From JAIOTH01 sp964639335 (GTDB taxonomy: Bacteria; Patescibacteriota; Patescibacteriia; UBA1558; S5-K13), in contig CAZXCJ010000025.1 of NCBI GenBank assembly GCA_964639335.1, positions 1 to 18,117 of the forward strand: a stretch of DNA of 18,117 nucleotides. Reading direction: 5' to 3'. Positions 13,578-18,117 of the stretch are shown here, one piece after another. The stretch's first letter is position 1; each line of letters opens with the position of its first letter. The translations under genes and the position numbers were made by a program. The notes beneath the pieces are model-generated. The model was not told the origin of the DNA. It saw nothing but the letters and a program-made list of their open reading frames with translations, and did no database searches.

Positions 13578-13790
13578 ATGTACAAAAAAATTACAGCAAT
13601 TTCATTGATTATTTCAATGAATTTAATCTTTATTCCCATTGGCTCAATTCAAAACGCAGAAGCTAAAACTGAGCTTAATTTGAAGTCGGATTATGAATTA
13701 CAAAAACGAGTTGTTTCTGATGAGAATAATTTGATTCAATCAAAGAAAAATCTCACAGAAGCTCAAAAAAACTTAGTACAGACCTTTTAA
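13578..13790 (+). CDS. 5' part of S8-like protease gene: signal peptide and coiled coil (zero frame)
   Basis: This frame carries a clear signal peptide (ITAISLIISMNLIFIPIGS, ending AEA near residue 29) and the start of a heptad-like helix (SKKNLTEAQKNL). It then meets TAA after 70 residues. The protein continues without loss in the -1 frame: AQKN-LSTDLLKLVDSN. The switch can take place exactly at A_AAA_AAC (13766-13772), which is in the correct phase for -1 slippage. Taken alone, this frame would give a small secreted peptide of about 40 residues. I regard it as the front of the following entry, joined by frameshifting, or separated from it by a one-base indel in the A run. Confidence 0.7.
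   Translation: MYKKITAISLIISMNLIFIPIGSIQNAEAKTELNLKSDYELQKRVVSDENNLIQSKKNLTEAQKNLVQTF
13766..13772 (+). promoter_or_regulatory. A_AAA_AAC slippery heptamer, candidate -1 frameshift site
   Basis: Read in the frame of the signal peptide, the codons are CAA AAA AAC, so the heptamer fits X_XXY_YYZ. Slipping back one base puts the ribosome into the open frame of the protease at CTT (13772). The zero-frame stop is 15 bases further on. I see no strong downstream hairpin and no upstream Shine-Dalgarno-like stimulator, so a simple indel in the run of seven A remains a real alternative. Confidence 0.45.
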
Positions 13791-16700
13791 AATTAGTAGA
13801 TAGTAATTTTTTATTACCAAATGAATCAAGACATCAATTAGAGATTGAAATGACAGAACAAAAGCAGTTTATTGCGAAGGAAGACACAATAACCAAGATT
13901 AATCGAGAGTTATCTAACCAAGTGCATAATGATTTAGTTTATGTTTATATTTATTTAAGACCAAATAGTTTAATAGATGTAATAAATCCTTTTGTATGGC
14001 AAATAGTAAATAAAGATGATTCATATAATTTAGCCGTAGCCCTAGTTGAAGTAAAAAAATTAGAAACCTTAGCTTCTCTTGAACAAGTTAGGACTATACG
14101 AACAGTTATGCCTCCAATTGTTCGAAGTGGGTCAGTGGTAACTGAAGGAGATGCAATTCATCAAACAGACGAAGTTCGTAATTTATATTCTCAAAGTGGT
14201 GATGGAATTAAAGTAGGGGTTATATCAGATGGCGTAGATAATTTAGCTTCTGCTCAATCAAGTGGAGATTTACCATCCGTCACAGTACTTGATAATAGCG
14301 ATGGTGGTGATGAAGGTACAGCTATGCTAGAAATTATTCACGATATGGCTCCTGATGCAGAGTTGTATTTTCATACTGGATTTCCTAATTATATAGTTTT
14401 TAATAATGCAGTTGATGATTTGGTTGCCGCTGGTTGTAATGTCATTGTCGATGATCTTGGTTTTTTAGATCAACCATATTTTGAAGATGGATATATAGCT
14501 ACTAATGTTGCTACTACTTTAGTAGATCATAATATTGTTTATGTTTCAGCCGCAGGTAATGCTGCCCAAGAACATTACCAAGGAATTTTTAATGATAATG
14601 GAAGTGGTTGGCATGATTTTAGTGCTGGCTTGGATCAAATTCTTGTGGCCTATGTACCTAATGGGGACAGGGTTACGTCATTTTTGCAGTGGAATGATAG
14701 TTTTGGATCCTCTGGGAATGATTACGATTTATATCTTGTTAATCAGGGCTCAGGGAATTATGAGATATTAGACGCAAGTGAGATTGAACAAAATGGTAAT
14801 GATGACCCATTAGAATGGATTAATTATACAAATACAAGTGGAAGTACGATTATTGTAGGTATATATATAAAGAAGTATTCTGGCTTAGATAAGACATTGG
14901 AGATAAATTTTAATAATAGAGGCGGAGTGGAAATTTCCCAAACCTTCGTTACAGTGGCAGACTCAATTTTTGGTCACCCTGCAGTACCAGGTGTAATAGC
15001 TGTTGGAGCAATAGATGCTAGTGATCCTGGTAATGATGATATTGAAGATTTTTCATCACAGGGACCAGTAACTATAATTGGAGAGGATTTAAGGGCAAAA
15101 CCTGATGTTATTGGAATTGATGGTGTTTCAATAACTGGTGCTGGTGGCTTTAGTAATCCATTTTTTGGTACAAGTGCCGCAGCTCCTCACATAGCCGCTA
15201 TTGCCGCTCAATTATGGGGAAAATTTTCATCTAATACTGCTGATGAAATTAGAGGTCAAATATTAGATAATTCAGTTGATTTAGGAACTGCTGGTTTTGA
15301 TAATATATATGGCTATGGTCGAGCCGATGCTTTAGCTTCATTATTAAATTCATTAATAGCACCAGTTTTAGCTGAAGTTACTCCAGTTACTACGCCAACC
15401 AATGATACCACTCCGGACTATACATTTAGTTCAACTGAAATAGGAACCATTGCTTATGGTGGTAGTTGTACCAGCACGGCTACTAATGCCATAGCTGATA
15501 ATAATCCTATTACTTTTAGTACGCTTACGGAAGGAACTTATAATGATTGTACTATTACAGTGACCGATGCTACTAGTAATGCTAGCAATACTTTATCAGT
15601 AACTAGTTTTACAATTGATACTACTGTGCCAACATCTAGCATAACTTATTCAATTGACCATGCAGTTAAAGATGCTGATACTTTAGTTATTACAGCTGTA
15701 TTTAGTGAAGTGATGAAAGATAGTCCAGTACCTCAAATTGCAATAACTTATGATGGTGGTATTGATAATCTTACAGCAACAGATATGACTAAAACTGACA
15801 CTACTCATTATTTTTATAATTTAGACGTTCCAGCTGGTGATGGAACTGGAACAATTACTTTAAGTACAGGTACTGATTTAGCTGGAAATGTTATTACTTC
15901 TATTCCAAGTAGTGGAGCAACTTTTACAGTAGACAATACTGTTCCTGATAATCAAGATACAGTTTTTAATACAAGTACTTCTAAACACGGAGGAGCAGAG
16001 GTTACTATTGTAAGTTCAGGAGATGCAGATAATAATGTTTGGTTCGCTCCATTAGGAACAACTTCATTTGTTGCCGGAGATACAATGACAACAGCAGGAG
16101 GAACAGCAACTACAATTTTTGCTCCAGCAGATGAAGGAAGCTATCGATTATTTGTGATTGATATAGCTGGTAATTATTCAAGTCCATCCACAGCTATATT
16201 AACAGTAGATGATACAGGATCAACAATAGCTGAAGTTACTCCAGTGCCAACTCCAACCAATAATACTACTCCAGATTATACATTTAGTTCAACTGAAGCT
16301 GGAACCATTACTTATACTGGTAGTTGTACTAGTACTGCTACTGATGCTATAGCCGATAATAATACTATTACTTTTAGTACGCTTGCCGAAGGAACTTATG
16401 ATGATTGTACTATTACAGTGACCGATGCTACTAGTAATGTAAGCAATACTTTATTAGTAACTAGTTTTACAATTGATACTACTGTGCCGACCGTAGGAAT
16501 TGTTTTTACTGATACATCTCTTATTGTTGGTGAAACATCATTAGTAACATTTACATTTAGTGAAGCAGTAACAGGATTTACGAATGACGATTTAACAATT
16601 GCTAATGGTACATTAACTGCCGTAACATCTGCAGATAATATAATTTGGACAGCCACTTTTACGCCAACTGATGATTTAGAGGATGCAGAAAATGTAATTA

Positions 16701-18117
16701 CTATTGATAAAACAGGTATCGCTGATGAGGCAAGTAATGTTGGAGAAGGCACAACAGATTCAAATAATTATGCAATTGATACTAAAGAGCCAACTGTAGA
16801 AGTAACAATGGATTCTTATGCCCTTGAGGTTGGGGAAACTACTACGGTGACCTTTACTTTTTCAGAAGCTCCAACAAATTTTACTGCTGATGATATAACA
16901 ATTGGTAGTGGCGCCATTGGAGCGATAAATTCAACAACTTTGACCGCTCAAACTGCAATATACACTCCGACCGATGATCTAGAAGAAGACATAAATGTTA
17001 TTAGTGTTGGAACGGCTTGGACTGATACAGCTGGCAATGCTCCAGAAGCCATATCTAACTCTCTAAACTACACGGTTGATACCAAAGAGCCAACCTCTAG
17101 CATATCTTATTCAATTGACCATGCAGTTAAAGATGCTGATACTTTAGTTATTACAGCTGTATTTAGTGAAGTGATGAAAGATAGTCCAGTACCTCAAATT
17201 GCAATAACTTATGATGGTGGTATTGATAATCTTACAGCAACAGATATGACTAAAACTGACACTACTCATTATTTTTATAATTTAGACGTTCCAGCTGGTG
17301 ATGGAACTGGAACAATTACTTTAAGTACAGGTACTGATTTAGCTGGAAATGTTATTACTTCTATTCCAAGTAGTGGAGCAACTTTTACAGTAGACAATAC
17401 TGTTCCTGATAATCAAGATACAGTTTTTGATACAAGTGCTTCTGAACAAGGCGGAGAAAGCGTTGGTATTGAAAGTTCAGGAGATGAAGATAATAATGTC
17501 TGGTTTGCTCCATTAGGAACAACTTCGTTTGTTGCCGGAGATACAATGACAACAGCAGGAGGAACAGCAACTACAATTTCTGCTCCAGCAGATGAAGGAA
17601 GCTACCGATTATTTGTAATTGATATAGCAGGTAATTATTCAAGTCCATCTACAGCTGTATTAACAGTAGATGATACGGGATCAACTATAGCTGAAGTTAT
17701 TCCAGTTACTACTCCAGCTAATGATACTACTCCAGATTATACATTTAGTTCAACTGAAGCTGGAACTATTTCCTATGGCGGTAGTTGTACCAGCACGGCT
17801 ACTAATGCCATAGCTGATGATAATCCTATTACTTTTAGTACGCTTGCAGAAGGAACTTATAGTGATTGTACCATTACAGTAACTGACACTGCTAATAATG
17901 TAAGCAATACTTTATCAGTAACTAGTTTTACAATTGATACTACTGTGCCAATAGCCTATCTTACTGGACCAGTTGATGGTGATAGAACAGAATTAGTAAT
18001 AAGATTTAATGATGCACTAGATGCAGACACATTGGCAATGTCTAACAGAGCAATTTTATTAAATTCAATTTCAAATGATGTGACTGGAACTTCCACTCCC
18101 ATATCAGTTGCTTCAGA
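13772..18117 (+). CDS. S8-like (subtilase) protease with Ig-like repeat tail, -1 frame, partial
   Basis: The frame is open without a stop from the slippery site to the window end (over 1440 codons) and continues beyond it. After a helical prodomain-like part comes a subtilase domain (about 14200-15350): the Asp in VGVISDG (14228-14230), a GDEGTAM segment (Glu at 14312-14314) where subtilisins have HGTHVAG, APDAELY, VSAAGN (oxyanion Asn at 14558-14560) and GTSAAAPH with the Ser at 15173-15175. Glu thus replaces the catalytic His; such DEG-type subtilase relatives exist, as I recall, in planctomycetes and cyanobacteria. The tail is a string of beta-rich Ig-like units in the order A-B-A-C-C-B-A plus the start of another. 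The C units resemble Big_12-type domains; each A unit has two Cys. It is probably secreted and surface-bound or released. It has no signal peptide in this frame, which supports the fusion to the 13578 frame. Confidence 0.85.
15371..15631 (+). repeat. Ig-like unit A, copy 1 (87 aa)
   Basis: The first of three 261-bp in-frame copies (others at 16229-16489 and 17690-17950). Each starts AEV[TI]P and ends TIDTTVP, with the core GGSCTSTAT...GTYxDCTITVTD containing two Cys likely to bond. Copies 1 and 3 share a long exact stretch across CTSTATNAIAD that copy 2 lacks. Confidence 0.85.
15632..16228 (+). repeat. Ig-like unit B, copy 1 (199 aa)
   Basis: It pairs with 17093-17689 at an offset of 1461 bp. 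The first half (15645-15967 against 17106-17428) is identical base for base over 323 bp; the second half has diverged at many sites, with another identical block at TTGCCGGAGATACAATGAC. It probably holds two beta domains, the first ending TFTVDNTVP. Confidence 0.88.
16229..16489 (+). repeat. Ig-like unit A, copy 2
   Basis: 261 bp, the most divergent of the three A copies (GSCTSTATDAIADNNTITF instead of the NAIADNNPITF form). It is followed directly by unit C rather than B. Confidence 0.85.
16490..17092 (+). repeat. Two Big_12-like Ig units (C1 and C2)
   Basis: C1 is 16490-16792 (101 aa) and C2 is 16793-17092 (100 aa). Both follow the pattern VGET-x-x-VTFTFSEA-x-x-x-FT-x-DD-[LI]-T-I, then TPTDDLE and an end in VDTKEP or IDTKEP, which I associate with bacterial Ig-like Big_12 domains. 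At DNA level they are well diverged from each other. Confidence 0.8.
17093..17689 (+). repeat. Ig-like unit B, copy 2
   Basis: The second copy of the 199-aa unit, with 323 bp identical to copy 1 and then divergence (FDTSASEQGGESVGIESSG against FNTSTSKHGGAEVTIVSSG). Confidence 0.88.
17690..17950 (+). repeat. Ig-like unit A, copy 3
   Basis: The third copy of the 261-bp unit. It is followed by a new domain (AYLTGPVDGDRTELVIRFNDALDADTL by sense, 17951 to the window end) that looks like another bacterial Ig-like fold and is cut by the window edge. Confidence 0.85.

Noticed and set aside
14535..14771. Open frame of 78 codons on the plus strand within the protease
   Set aside because: It overlaps the subtilase domain in another frame and its product has no family features.
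16396..16752. Minus-strand frame of 118 codons in the repeat region
   Set aside because: It is the antisense of Thr/Val/Ala-rich Ig-like codons; the sense frame is clearly the coding one.
13578..18117. Protease as a plain pseudogene
   Set aside because: Apart from the one frame change at the A run, there is no stop over more than 1440 codons and all motifs are preserved, so frameshifting, phase variation or a sequence error is more likely than decay.

Overview
The window is strongly AT-rich, with short intergenic gaps, mostly start codons that lack a Shine-Dalgarno sequence, standard stop codons (TAA, TAG and TGA all end genes) and a set of core bacterial genes interleaved with AT- and GC-rich palindromes. 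Together with a eukaryote-like (type 2) IleRS, a membrane-anchored protein of Ig-like repeats and Cys-rich secreted proteins, this suggests a Patescibacteria (Candidate Phyla Radiation) genome. That assignment is inference from style and gene content; no rRNA is present to confirm it.

Layout. 1-2258: a DUF116-like protein with a strong Shine-Dalgarno and a terminator, a PadR-type repressor, a GC-rich repeat patch, a minimal MerR-type regulator overlapped by a possible 55-aa ORF and followed by a possible 46-aa ORF, then a large AT hairpin. 2259-8095: ileS, recO and a 676-aa single-pass membrane protein on the plus strand; recO and the 676-aa gene are separated by a strong hairpin that is part of a repeat patch. 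8139-8687 (minus): a CDP-alcohol phosphatidyltransferase (PgsA-like), sharing a bidirectional terminator with the preceding gene and diverging from tgt with only 24 bp between starts. 8712-11452: tgt, a nested-palindrome intergenic region, ribosomal protein bL25 (CTC type with acidic tail) and a pilin-like protein. 11453-12011: gene-free, with GC-rich palindromes, a terminator and a possible structured RNA. 12012 to the end: two adjacent secreted-protein genes, a Cys-rich repeat protein and a very large S8-like protease/adhesin that runs off the window.

The first two thirds is mostly housekeeping: translation (ileS, tgt, bL25), repair (recO) and lipid synthesis (pgsA-like). The last third is a surface or exported module. 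The protease gene has its signal peptide in one frame and everything else in the -1 frame, joined exactly at an A_AAA_AAC heptamer. The protease has Glu where subtilisins have the catalytic His, and its tail is built from shuffled Ig-like units in a 1461-bp super-repeat.

Most notable points: two in-frame palindromic insertions inside ileS; a Tgt that has lost all four zinc ligands; the candidate frameshift and the Glu-type active site of the protease; a repeat-derived C-terminus on RecO; and several complex palindromes, one of which may be a small RNA.
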